From positions 1 through 42,562 of the forward strand of contig JAQUQD010000019.1 of NCBI GenBank assembly GCA_028716265.1: 42,562 bases of DNA, given 5' to 3'. The notes under the pieces were generated by a model. That model was given only the letters and a program-made list of their open reading frames with translations, did no database searches and had not been told where the DNA came from. Position numbers and translations under genes: made by a program. How positions within the stretch are numbered: position 1 is the first letter of the stretch; each line of letters begins with the position of its first letter. Shown piece by piece: positions 21,879-31,600 of the stretch. This stretch comes from Bacteroidales bacterium (GTDB taxonomy: Bacteria; Bacteroidota; Bacteroidia; Bacteroidales; JAGONC01).

Positions 21879-24800
21879 ATGAATGATAGCAGAACACAAC
21901 GTAATCCTTTCCCTGGCATCAGAAGCTATGAAATTGAGGAGGATCATCTGTTTTTCGGTCGGGATCGGCTGATCCAGGAGCTGGTGACCCTGATGACCAC
22001 CACTCATTTTGTTGCCCTTACGGGCGCATCAGGGTGCGGAAAATCATCCCTGATCAAGGCAGGACTTATTCCTGCGCTGATGAAGCAAAAGGGGACGGAT
22101 TCCGGCAAGGAATGGGAATATGCCATTTTCCGACCGGGTGATGATCCCATCGGGCAGATGGCAGAGGCGCTTTTCCAGACCATACGGAAGGCGACCGGAG
22201 AGCAGTGCCCGCTGAGGGATTCCACGGAGGTGGAAAAGATTCTGCGATCGGGCGGGGATGGTATCCCACAGCTCTTCCAGCAGGTCCCTTCTTCGTTTGA
22301 GAAGAAGAACCTGTTACTCATCATTGACCAGTTTGAGGAGCTGTTCCGTTTCAAGGGCAGCGTAACGGCCACCTTTGCCACCAGGGACGCCGACCTTCTG
22401 GTGGAGATTTTGCTCGGCGCTCTCGACCAGAATCTCTTTCCGGTATACATCCTCCTTTCGATGCGTTCAGACTTCATTGATCAGTGCACCGACTATCCCG
22501 GGCTCACCGAAAAGATCAACCAGGGTTATTACCTGGTGCCGCGGATGACCCGCCAGGATATCCGATCGGCCATTACCGGCCCGGTGGCAGCGGGAGGTGC
22601 CACGATCTCCGAACGACTTGTTAACCGGCTGCTGGACGAGGTCAGCACCGATCCCGATCATCTCCCCATCCTGCAGCACGCACTGATGAGGGTATGGGAC
22701 AAATGGAGTCAGACCCGGAGCAGTGACCCGATGATCGATGAGCATCATTATGAATCCATCGGGACGATGCAGCAGGCCCTTTCGCTCCATGCCGAGGAGA
22801 TCTTTGCTTCCCTTGCCGACCAGCGGCAGCAAACCCTGGCTGAAAAGCTCTTCAAGGCCCTGGTCGTGGTAGGTCAGGACAGCAAGGGGATTCGCAGGCC
22901 TACCCAGCTGGAAGAGATCTGTAACATTGCCAAGGCCAAGCTTCAGGAAGTGGTCGAAGTGGTCGACAGCTTCCGCCGCCAGGGAAGATCGTTTTTGATG
23001 CCTCCATCGGACGTGGCGCTGAATGAAGATTCCATCATCGACATGACGCACGAAAGCCTGATGCGCATCTGGAAGCGGCTACGCAACTGGGTGGAAGAAG
23101 AAACGAATTCCGCACAGCTGTACCTCCGGCTTTCCAAGTCTGCTGAACTCTACCAGGAGGGCAAGACCGGATTGTGGGTGGATCCTGAACTGCACCTAGC
23201 CACGAAATGGAAGGAGAACACCCATCCCAATCAGGCCTGGGCAAACCGGTACGATCCTGCCTTCGACAGGGCCATTACCTTCCTGGATTATAGCCGCAAG
23301 GAGGCGGATCTGGCCGCCTCTCGCAAAGAGGAGCATCAGAGACGGGAGTTGGCCAGGGCCAGACGGTACGCGATCATCCTCGGCGTAGCTTCCGCCATTT
23401 CCATCTTCTTTCTGATCATTTCCATCAACCTGACGTTCAAGGCGGAAGCCAGTGAAAAAAAATCACTGGAAAAAGAGAACCTGGCCAAGCTGGAGACGCT
23501 GAAAGCTGCCGAGCAACGCAAAGAGGCCATCATCCAGCGCAGGATATCAGAGCAGCAGCAACAGATCGCCGAACAGCAGAAGATCATCACCGAAGAACAG
23601 AAGGAATTTGCGATCCGTCAACAGCAGATCGCCTTTAACGAACGAAAAGAGGCCATTTTCCAGAAGCAGCTTGCCGAGGCCTCTAAAAAGGAGGCGGAGA
23701 TGGCCCGTGATTATGCGCAGGAACAGGGTAAGGTGGCCCTAGAACAAAAAGGGATCGCTGAAACTGAACGGATGAAAGCGGAAGCCTCTGAGCAGAACGC
23801 CAGACGACTGAGGATGCTGGCGGTAGCCAATGCCATGGCGGTAAAATCCCTCGAGATACAGAAAAGCATCAGGGGTGATCTCCCCGTCCTGCTTGCTTTG
23901 CAGTCGTACCTGATGAACCAGCAAAACGAAGGGCCGGGGCATGATCCGGATATTTTCAAGGCCCTGTCCGGGGTAGGCAAAGGGGATATCATGCTGTGGA
24001 TCCATCAGAACGAAGTACGCAGCGTGGTTGTCGGCAGCAAGACAGGAGCACTCTATTCCTGCAGCCTCGATGGAACGATACGGATCACTGATTATACCCA
24101 TCCTGACCAACCCGTCAGGGTATTGAACAATGACAGCCCGGGGCAGAACGAATACTTTTCGCTCGCCCTGAGCCATGATGAGCGGTTTCTTGCCGCAGGC
24201 ACGTATGAGGGCAATATTCTTCTCTGGGACCTGAATATGCGTGATGCGCAGCCCCTCCTTCTCAAAGGCCATACATTCATCATCACACACCTGAGCTTCA
24301 ATCCGGTCACAGGGGAGCTGGCCTCTTCCAGCGCCGACGGATCAGTCAGGATGTGGGATCCGGCCAGCGAAGGCGCTCCCGGGACACTCATCGAACAAAA
24401 CGGATCACGGATGACGGCCGTATGTTTTTCTCCCGATGGTAACGTGCTTGCCTGGGCAAACGAAAAAGGAGCGATCAAAGCGATGCATCTGAAGAGCATG
24501 ATGGTGACTCCCTTCGTGATCCAGCCTTCCGGCGCTTCGGTGTACGCACTGGCATTCAGCACCGACGGGAACATCCTTGCCTCGGGCGATGCCAACGGAA
24601 CGATCCGCCTCTGGGAAGCCGACCGCTCTTATCATCCGTCCATCTCCCTGATCGGGCACCTGTCACGCGTGAGTGAACTGAAGTTCAGCCCGGACGGGCA
24701 AACGATGGGAAGCTCCAGCTACGACGGGAGCATCCGGTTGTGGAACTTCCGGTCTGTGGAAGAGCCGCCTGTGGTCATGGATGACTATGATTTCTGGGTC

Positions 24801-25001
24801 ACCTGCATGGACTTCACCGCTGACGGGAAAAGCCTCATCTCAGGAAGCGCCGATAAAACCATCAGGATCAGGCTGATCGATATGGAATCTCTCGCAGGCC
24901 GGCTCTGTGGCGACTTAACACGAAATATGACCCGGGAGGAATGGAACCTGTATGTGGGAATGGATATCGAATATTCAAGAACCTGTGAAAATCTTCCTTA
25001 A
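21879..25001 (+). CDS. Membrane-anchored nSTAND-type NTPase with WD40 propeller
   Basis: This 1040-residue protein starts with a STAND-type NTPase. NPFPGIRSYEIEEDHLFFGR is the usual nSTAND1 lead-in. Walker A is GASGCGKS (49-56) and Walker B ends at D150 (LLLIIDQFEELF). The helical NTPase-associated region runs to about 490. A single membrane segment (about 498-520, IILGVASAISIFFLIISI) is followed by a Q/E/K-rich coiled coil (about 522-660). Seven WD40 units then fill about 700-1020 (for example LAAGTYEGNILLWDL and LASGDANGTIRLWEA), enough for one propeller. STAND proteins are ligand-triggered oligomerising switches. Here no separate effector domain precedes the NTPase. A TonB-receptor gene starts 37 bases after its stop. 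Confidence 0.85.
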   Translation: MNDSRTQRNPFPGIRSYEIEEDHLFFGRDRLIQELVTLMTTTHFVALTGASGCGKSSLIKAGLIPALMKQKGTDSGKEWEYAIFRPGDDPIGQMAEALFQTIRKATGEQCPLRDSTEVEKILRSGGDGIPQLFQQVPSSFEKKNLLLIIDQFEELFRFKGSVTATFATRDADLLVEILLGALDQNLFPVYILLSMRSDFIDQCTDYPGLTEKINQGYYLVPRMTRQDIRSAITGPVAAGGATISERLVNRLLDEVSTDPDHLPILQHALMRVWDKWSQTRSSDPMIDEHHYESIGTMQQALSLHAEEIFASLADQRQQTLAEKLFKALVVVGQDSKGIRRPTQLEEICNIAKAKLQEVVEVVDSFRRQGRSFLMPPSDVALNEDSIIDMTHESLMRIWKRLRNWVEEETNSAQLYLRLSKSAELYQEGKTGLWVDPELHLATKWKENTHPNQAWANRYDPAFDRAITFLDYSRKEADLAASRKEEHQRRELARARRYAIILGVASAISIFFLIISINLTFKAEASEKKSLEKENLAKLETLKAAEQRKEAIIQRRISEQQQQIAEQQKIITEEQKEFAIRQQQIAFNERKEAIFQKQLAEASKKEAEMARDYAQEQGKVALEQKGIAETERMKAEASEQNARRLRMLAVANAMAVKSLEIQKSIRGDLPVLLALQSYLMNQQNEGPGHDPDIFKALSGVGKGDIMLWIHQNEVRSVVVGSKTGALYSCSLDGTIRITDYTHPDQPVRVLNNDSPGQNEYFSLALSHDERFLAAGTYEGNILLWDLNMRDAQPLLLKGHTFIITHLSFNPVTGELASSSADGSVRMWDPASEGAPGTLIEQNGSRMTAVCFSPDGNVLAWANEKGAIKAMHLKSMMVTPFVIQPSGASVYALAFSTDGNILASGDANGTIRLWEADRSYHPSISLIGHLSRVSELKFSPDGQTMGSSSYDGSIRLWNFRSVEEPPVVMDDYDFWVTCMDFTADGKSLISGSADKTIRIRLIDMESLAGRLCGDLTRNMTREEWNLYVGMDIEYSRTCENLP

Positions 25002-25038
25002 ATCATTAGATACCAGGATCAAAAGAAACAATGAAACA

Positions 25039-27615
25039 ATGAATCCGATCAAGACCGCCCTCCTGCTGTTCATGTTGCTTTTCATTCTATCGCCAGCCTT
25101 TCCTCAGGCAGGATGCAGTGAAGCCACCCTGACTGAAGCCCGGAAGAAATATGAAACAGGTAACTTTAACCAGGTCATTGACATGCTCACAGGGTGTGCG
25201 GATCAAATGACCGATGACCAACTGAAAGCAGAGGTCTTCCGTTTGCTCTCCCTGACATATGTGGCCATGGATTCCCTGGAAACAGCCACTATCTATGCCA
25301 CCCGGCTGCTGAAAGTGAATCCTGGTTTTGAGCCAGGGTTGTTTGACCTGCCCCGCTTCATAAAACTGGTCAATCAGCTTAACCAGCGTACACGGGTCCA
25401 GCAGGTCACCTCGGTTTCCAAGCGTGCGGAAAACATCTACGAGGCGCCTGCCAACATCATGGTGGTCACGCGGGAAGAGATCGAACAGAGAGGATATATG
25501 GATATCGTTGAGCTTTTGAAGGATGTGCCCGGCTTTGACCTGACTCTGTTCTACGGATCCCAGTATGCCAACATCTACCAGCGCGGTTTCAGGCAGAACA
25601 ATACGGAAAAGACTCTGATCCTGTTCGACGGGATCGAGGACAATGACCTGTGGACAAACTGGGCAGATATTTCAAGACAATACCCTCTGTCCAGCATCGA
25701 CAGGGTTGAGATCATCTACGGTCCCGCTTCCACCATGTACGGGCCGAATGCTTTTGCCGGCGTGATCAACATCATCACCCAGGATGCCGGGACCTTCATC
25801 AACGATGGCCGGACGATAGGCATCAAGGCCAATGGGGGATACGGTTCCTACCGGACGGCCAATCTTGATGTGTCGCTTTCTGCCCGGAAGAACAGGTTCA
25901 CCGGTTCAATCACCGGAAGGATATACCGATCGGATGAGATGGACATCTCGAGCCAGCCCTATTTCGATTATGATCCCGCTGTTTATGATACGGTCGACTA
26001 CATAACGCTTCTTAGTATAACAGATAATGCGAAAGGGTATATCCTCGACAACGGATTGCCAACCAGCCATCCATACTACGTGGTAAGTGCCGATTCCTCG
26101 GCAATCACCCTTACCGGGGCCGGCGACCAGGCAGCCCGGGAAATGGATAAGTCAGGCTATTCCCAGATCGTGAACGGGAACCCGGTCGGTTTCACCAATC
26201 AGACACATTGCTGGTTCCTCAACGGAAAGCTTCAGTTCAGCAACTTCACCCTTGGATTCCAGTCGTGGAGGAAAAGTGAGGGGTCCACCACGCAATATAC
26301 CGATTTGCTGGTACCTGGTTCCGAAAACGGTTTTGAGTGGGTTCCGCAGCTCTCCTATGTCTACACCAAATACGAGGAGCAGATCAGCAAGCGTTTGTAT
26401 ATCTACAACCTGACCAACTACCGGATCCACACTCTGACGGAGGATTCAAAATTTGTTTCCGTAAGCAACTATTCCCTTGGTAATTACCACCTTGCGGATC
26501 TGGTCAACGAACGGGAGCCGAAATGGTCGACCATGTATGCCTACGAAGCCTCCAAACAGCTTCGGACCGAGCTCAAGCTGGTCTATGATCCGTTGAGCAA
26601 ACTAACGCTCGTTTCTGGGATCGAAATCAGGAACAGCTCCCTTCAGGGAAGCTACCTCTACAGCACCGATCCTCACCCGCAGGATTCAGCAGTCCTGTCG
26701 CCATCCCCAAAAGGCGGAAACACCTACAACACATGGGATGTTGGTGTGTATGCTCAGGGAACCTACACGGTAGTGGAAGATCTGAAAGTGACCCTGGGAG
26801 CCAGGTATGATTACAATAAAATCCGGTCCAGCGGAGGTTTTGGATCGGAGGTGAGCCCGAGGGTGGCCATCGTCTATTCCCCGGGTCCCTTTGTCTTCAA
26901 AGCCATCTACTCCAGAGGTATCGAAAACGTCTCCAACTGGACCAAATTTTCTTCGGCAGGCAACCGGATACCCAATCCCACGCTGGGAACGGAAAGCATC
27001 CGGAATTTCGAGATCACCGGCTCATGGATGATACGGAAGGACCTTGTGCTGGATGCGGCTGTTTACCATTCCATCATCGAGGATGTGGTCGGTACGGTGC
27101 CGGTGGCGGATCAGCCCGGTAAATACCAGAATGACAATATTGGAGTCTTCAGGATCAGTGGCATGCAGTCGAATATTACCTACAAAGCAAAGACATTTTC
27201 TGTCTATCTCAACTACACGTTCACGGATCCCAGGCAGACGTACAGTGAAAAAGGGGATGTGGACAACCAGATCGGGGATATCTCAAAGCATAAATTCAAT
27301 GCAGGGATCTATAAGACTTTCTTTGATGATCTCCGGATCAGCCTGAGGGTGAATTATACAGGGAAGCGGAAAACCGGGCCGGGTACGACGGTTCCCATGA
27401 ACTGGGATGATTTTCCCGGAGTGATGGTGCTGAATGGTGCACTGACCTACGGTAATGAACATGTTCCGGGTCTAAGTGTGCAATTCGTTTGCAACAATAT
27501 CCTCAATACGACCTATTATCATCCGGGGACCAAGGCTGCCGATGGGGTGCTCAGCCCGACAAGTATCCTCCAGCGGGGAAGACATTTTGTCGTGAGGCTG
27601 TTGTTTGAGTGGTAG
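25039..27615 (+). CDS. TonB-dependent outer-membrane receptor with a TPR-like N-terminal domain
   Basis: From the ATG at 25039 this is an 858-residue protein with a signal peptide (MNPIKTALLLFMLLFILSPAFPQA). Residues about 28-115 form a helical TPR-like region (LTEARKKYETGNFNQVIDML, AEVFRLLSLTYVAMDSLE) in place of the carboxypeptidase-like domain common in Bacteroidota. The plug follows (EAPANIMVVTREEIEQRGY, then YGPASTMYGPNAFAGVINIIT), then a beta-barrel ending in VVRLLFEW with a terminal aromatic residue. The substrate is unknown. No SusD-like partner, glycosidase or siderophore gene is adjacent. The longer open frame from 24952 overlaps the STAND gene and lacks a signal at its start, so I reject that start. 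Co-transcription with the STAND gene is likely. Confidence 0.9.
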   Translation: MNPIKTALLLFMLLFILSPAFPQAGCSEATLTEARKKYETGNFNQVIDMLTGCADQMTDDQLKAEVFRLLSLTYVAMDSLETATIYATRLLKVNPGFEPGLFDLPRFIKLVNQLNQRTRVQQVTSVSKRAENIYEAPANIMVVTREEIEQRGYMDIVELLKDVPGFDLTLFYGSQYANIYQRGFRQNNTEKTLILFDGIEDNDLWTNWADISRQYPLSSIDRVEIIYGPASTMYGPNAFAGVINIITQDAGTFINDGRTIGIKANGGYGSYRTANLDVSLSARKNRFTGSITGRIYRSDEMDISSQPYFDYDPAVYDTVDYITLLSITDNAKGYILDNGLPTSHPYYVVSADSSAITLTGAGDQAAREMDKSGYSQIVNGNPVGFTNQTHCWFLNGKLQFSNFTLGFQSWRKSEGSTTQYTDLLVPGSENGFEWVPQLSYVYTKYEEQISKRLYIYNLTNYRIHTLTEDSKFVSVSNYSLGNYHLADLVNEREPKWSTMYAYEASKQLRTELKLVYDPLSKLTLVSGIEIRNSSLQGSYLYSTDPHPQDSAVLSPSPKGGNTYNTWDVGVYAQGTYTVVEDLKVTLGARYDYNKIRSSGGFGSEVSPRVAIVYSPGPFVFKAIYSRGIENVSNWTKFSSAGNRIPNPTLGTESIRNFEITGSWMIRKDLVLDAAVYHSIIEDVVGTVPVADQPGKYQNDNIGVFRISGMQSNITYKAKTFSVYLNYTFTDPRQTYSEKGDVDNQIGDISKHKFNAGIYKTFFDDLRISLRVNYTGKRKTGPGTTVPMNWDDFPGVMVLNGALTYGNEHVPGLSVQFVCNNILNTTYYHPGTKAADGVLSPTSILQRGRHFVVRLLFEW

Positions 27616-27620
27616 ATTAT

Positions 27621-27730
27621 TCTATTGTTAAATTGTTCTATTGTTCTATTGTTAAATTGTTAAACTGTTAAACTGTTAAACTGCTGATCCTGATTTCGCT
27701 TCACTCATCAGGACAAGCTGCTGACTGCTA
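27621..27730. repeat. Composite intergenic repeat: 8-base tandem units plus hairpin tail, copy 2
   Basis: Bases 27621-27683 hold about eight units of type NNAYTGTT (CTATTGTT, AAATTGTT, AAACTGTT). The tail has TCCTGAT (27688-27694) facing ATCAGGA (27707-27713). CTGCTGATCCTGATTTCGC and CATCAGGACA are shared with the copy at 4481-4590, but the inner CCCGAC hairpin of that copy is absent. It fills the spacer before the gene at 27755. Confidence 0.7.
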
Positions 27731-27754
27731 ATGATAACTGACAACTGAATCAAC

Positions 27755-28642
27755 GTGACACAACAACCATACATCGTCAAACGGGACCCGGCGTCCGAAT
27801 GGGGTGAGTTGATCGTGCCCTTGGAAAAGAGGGAGCGCAGGGGCGGTCTGCGTGTTGTGCTGTTGGGAAGCACCAATGCAGGCAAGCTGGTGCTGGATAC
27901 ATTGCTCCGCTTTGCCGGTAATCATCCGGGTAAAATTGACGTCATCGCCATGGCGACTGACAATATCCGTGATCCCCTGGCGAGGATCGGCATGAAAAAA
28001 AGGATATGGAAACATTATACGAAGGAGGAACGTGAAAACCTGATGGAAATGATGATCCAGGGGGCGCTCACGGCAGGTATTCCCTGTTATACCGGTGCCG
28101 TCAAGAATGATTACTTCAGGGGATTGCTCCGGGAGTGGGATCCGGAAATGATCATCATGTGCTGTTTCGGGCAAAAGGCAGACCGGTTCATTTATGCATA
28201 CCCCCGCTATGGGATGTATAATTTCCATCCCTCCGACCTTGCCTCGAACATCGGAGCCGGAGCAAAACCTTTTGAATCCACCATCATAAATGGAAGGTCT
28301 ACCTCGCACATGATCCTTCATCAGGTTACGGAGATCATCGACGGGGGGCCGATCATTGGCATCTCGCCCCGGATCAACATTACCCTGGCAGAAGGCGGGT
28401 ATCCGGATAATTTCCTGGTACTTCAAGAGAAGATCCCCTCGATCTGCGGGTGGATGACGTACGGACTCCTATTGGCGATACTCGGACGGAAAGAAAAAGG
28501 GATGAACGGTCCTATAGGGAAAATAGATTACGAAGTGCTTATACCCGAAGGGATTACGGAAATGCTCATGGAACCGGTGAAGAATGATCCGGCACTGATC
28601 AAAAGGTTACCGTATCCTGAAGGATATCAACCCCGGGATTAA
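27755..28642 (+). CDS. Formyltransferase-fold enzyme (methionyl-tRNA formyltransferase-like N-terminal domain)
   Basis: This 295-residue protein has the formyl_trans_N fold used by enzymes that transfer a formyl group from 10-formyltetrahydrofolate. The Asn-His-Asp triad is visible as N156 and H158 in YNFHPSDL and D196 in EIIDGGPIIG. The nucleotide-binding-like start is RVVLLGSTNAGKLVLD. It lacks the C-terminal tRNA-binding domain of Fmt, and the segment after H158 (ASNIGAGAKPFESTI) differs from the Fmt LPxxRG pattern. The acceptor may be an amino sugar, amine or other small molecule. The start is GTG because an upstream in-frame ATG is cut off by a stop. The next gene begins 23 bases after the stop. 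Confidence 0.7.
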   Translation: MTQQPYIVKRDPASEWGELIVPLEKRERRGGLRVVLLGSTNAGKLVLDTLLRFAGNHPGKIDVIAMATDNIRDPLARIGMKKRIWKHYTKEERENLMEMMIQGALTAGIPCYTGAVKNDYFRGLLREWDPEMIIMCCFGQKADRFIYAYPRYGMYNFHPSDLASNIGAGAKPFESTIINGRSTSHMILHQVTEIIDGGPIIGISPRINITLAEGGYPDNFLVLQEKIPSICGWMTYGLLLAILGRKEKGMNGPIGKIDYEVLIPEGITEMLMEPVKNDPALIKRLPYPEGYQPRD

Positions 28643-28665
28643 TCTTGAAAAAGATATAAAACGAT

Positions 28666-31600
28666 ATGACAAAAGAAAAACCACAGGGACCCGGTGTACC
28701 CTTCCTGGCCGGCCATCGGATTGCCAGGCTTCTGAACATCCGTCAGGGAGAGGGAAGGCCTGTTTTCCTGCTGGTGCTCTTTTCTTTTTTCATTGGCCTA
28801 TCCCTTTCCTTCTACTTCACCGCCTCCAATGCCATATTCATCAAGCATTTCCACCCCAGGATGATCTCCGTGGCATTCATGGTGTCAGGTGTGGCCGTTT
28901 ATCTCACCTGGCTTTTACTCACCCTGATCGATAAGAGGCTACCTGTTCTCACACGGTTCATCGTTAAATTTGTCCTTGTCCTGCTTTCTGTCATTGCCAT
29001 CAGCATCGGCACCTGGATTAGTGATTCGGACACGATGGCGTTCATCCTTTTTGTCTTTGTCAGGGTGATGGTCTACATTAGCCTGATCACGTTCTGGGGG
29101 CTGGCCGGCAAGCTATTCAACCTCCGGCAGGGAAAACGGATCTTTGGCCTGATCGGTGCCGGGGAAGTAATATCGATCATATTAGGATACTTTTCGGTAC
29201 CGCTTCTCCTGAATTTTGTCAGGACCCCTTTTCTTTTGTTCTTATCATCCCTGGCTCTCCTAATCAGCTTTGTGATCGTCCTGATCATCCTCAGGCTGTA
29301 CAGGGAGCCCCTGCAGGATACAAGCCAGGCCAAACCTGCCGCGGTACGGAAAGAAGATGACAGGCAATGGAAATATACTACGCTGATCAAAAAGCCTTAT
29401 TTCCTTCTCACCTCCCTGCTGGCTCTGCTTCCCATCTTTGGGTACCTCTTTGTCGATTACATGTTTCTTCACCAAACCAAGTACGAGTTCAACAACGATC
29501 AGGAGACCATCGCCAGGTTCCTGGGCTTTATCCTGGGCTTCGTTGCTGTGGTGGAGCTTGTATTCAAGGCTTTTGTCTCCGGGCGTTTGCTGACACGGTA
29601 TGGACTGAAGCCCAGCCTGCTCTCGCTGCCCCTGGTTCTGGTGGCCAGCACCACACTGGCCATCATTTTTGGTATCATCTACGGGCCAGTAGGCCTCTTC
29701 TTTACGTTTATCGTGTTTTCAAGGCTTCTGGAAAGATCGGTGCGGGGCGCCATCTATGAACCTGCGTTTCAGCTTCTCTACCAGCCCATCCCTTCGGATC
29801 AGCGGCTTGCCTTTCAAAGCCAGATCGAGGGCATACCCAAAGCGCTGGGTACCATCTTCACCGGGGCGATCCTCTGGCTGCTCTCCAGTATTCCCGCATT
29901 GAATCTGGTTCATTACAATATTTTCTTCCTGATCATCATCCTGGTCTGGATCGTGTACGCCATCAGGATGTATACTCATTACCGCAACCGGATCAGGGAA
30001 CTGCTTGCCCAGGAACGAGCTGCCGAGGATGCCATCCCGGCTTACCACACAGCATCCTGTATCTCCGACATCACCGATTGCATTCTCCGGCAACAAACGC
30101 CGCATTTCAGCAAATTGTTCAGGCTGATTGAAAAGATCGATCCCCTGGAGGCGGATACAGCTGTCAGAGACCTTCTGGTACGGTCTTCCGGACGTTTGCA
30201 GGCTGATGTCATTCATTTCATTGAGCAAAGGCAGGTCGTTTCGGCCAAAGATAATCTGATGTCCCTGAAAAACTCACCTTTAGCCGGGAGTCAACTGCCG
30301 GCGATTGAGCGATCCCTTGCCGAATTGAGCCTGGCTGAGAGTTACCCGGTGGATCTGCTAAACAACCTGGCCCACTCAAAAGATCCCGAGGAAAGAGAGG
30401 TTGCCGCCAGACTGCTTGCAGGCTGTCCCCAGTACAGGATGATCCGGATCGTGTCGGAGCTCCTGCATGACCCGGATCCTCAGGTCAGGATAGCGGCGCT
30501 GATCACTGCTGGCAAGATCAAAAGGGTGGAGCTCTGGCCCGGGATCATCGAGAACCTGAATCAACCGGCCTTTTTGACGACCGCTTTTTCCGCACTCAAA
30601 AATATCGGGGAACCCGTGGTTGAAGGGCTGGAAGAACTGTTCAGGAGAACCGGTACAGGAAGGAGCACGCAGATCCTTATCATTAAGCTTTATAAAAGTA
30701 TCGGAGGAAACCGGGCGATCAGGCATCTTCGGTCAAAGATCAATTTTCCGGACTACGAGATCCGCATGCAGGTGCTGCTTGCACTAAGCAAACTGAACTA
30801 CAGGGCCAGCCACCGCGAGGAAGCCATCATCAGACAAACCATCGTTAGCAATATTGAAAGTATGGTCTGGATCATGGCCTGCATCCAGGACATGGAGCCG
30901 GAGACCCGGGCCGGGCACCTGCTGGATGCCCTCCAGGCTGAACTATCAGAAAAGAAAGAACATGTCTTCCTGCTCTTGTCGCTGATCTACGACGCCCAGA
31001 CCATACGGCTGATCCGTGACCATATCGAAAGCGGTAACAGCCAGTCGAAGATATTTGCACTGGAAATCAGCGACATGATCGTTTCAGCAGAGATCAAGGA
31101 GATCCTGCTGCCGTTGTTCGACGATATCACGGTGCAGGAAAGGCTCGCCCTGTTCAGATACCGTTTTCCCCAGGAAAAACTCAACATCCTGGAACGCATC
31201 GTTGACATCATCAACAAAGACTACAATGTCATCCGAACCTGGACCAAGACCTGTGCCGTGGAGTTGCTGACTCACTTCGACAGCGAAGCGGCCGCCGGGA
31301 TCCTGAGCGCCAACATCGTGAATCCTTCGCGGATGATCAGCGAAACAGCTGCATGGGTCCTGCATGCCCTGGACCAGGAGCGGTTTTATGACATCCTTGC
31401 CGTACAACTTCCACGGGATAAGCAACGGCTGGAAAACGTGACCAAAAAGATAGGGCTGGCAACGTCTTTCCGTGAAAAACTGCTGATCACAGAAAAGACA
31501 GAAGCATTGAAAGATTCAGGCCTTTTCACCGGTATCCCCGATCCTGTTCTGGCCGACACAGCCACGACGGCCCTCGATCTGACCCTGAAAAAAGATACAT

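Noticed and set aside
21841..21882. 13-codon upstream open frame overlapping the STAND start codon as ATGA
   Set aside because: A leader peptide is possible, but so short a frame in AT-rich DNA is expected by chance and nothing else supports it.
25039..27615. Polysaccharide utilisation locus
   Set aside because: A TonB receptor is present, but there is no SusD-like lipoprotein, glycosidase or linked regulator.
27755..28642. Methionyl-tRNA formyltransferase (fmt)
   Set aside because: The C-terminal tRNA-binding domain is absent and the loop after the catalytic histidine differs from Fmt.
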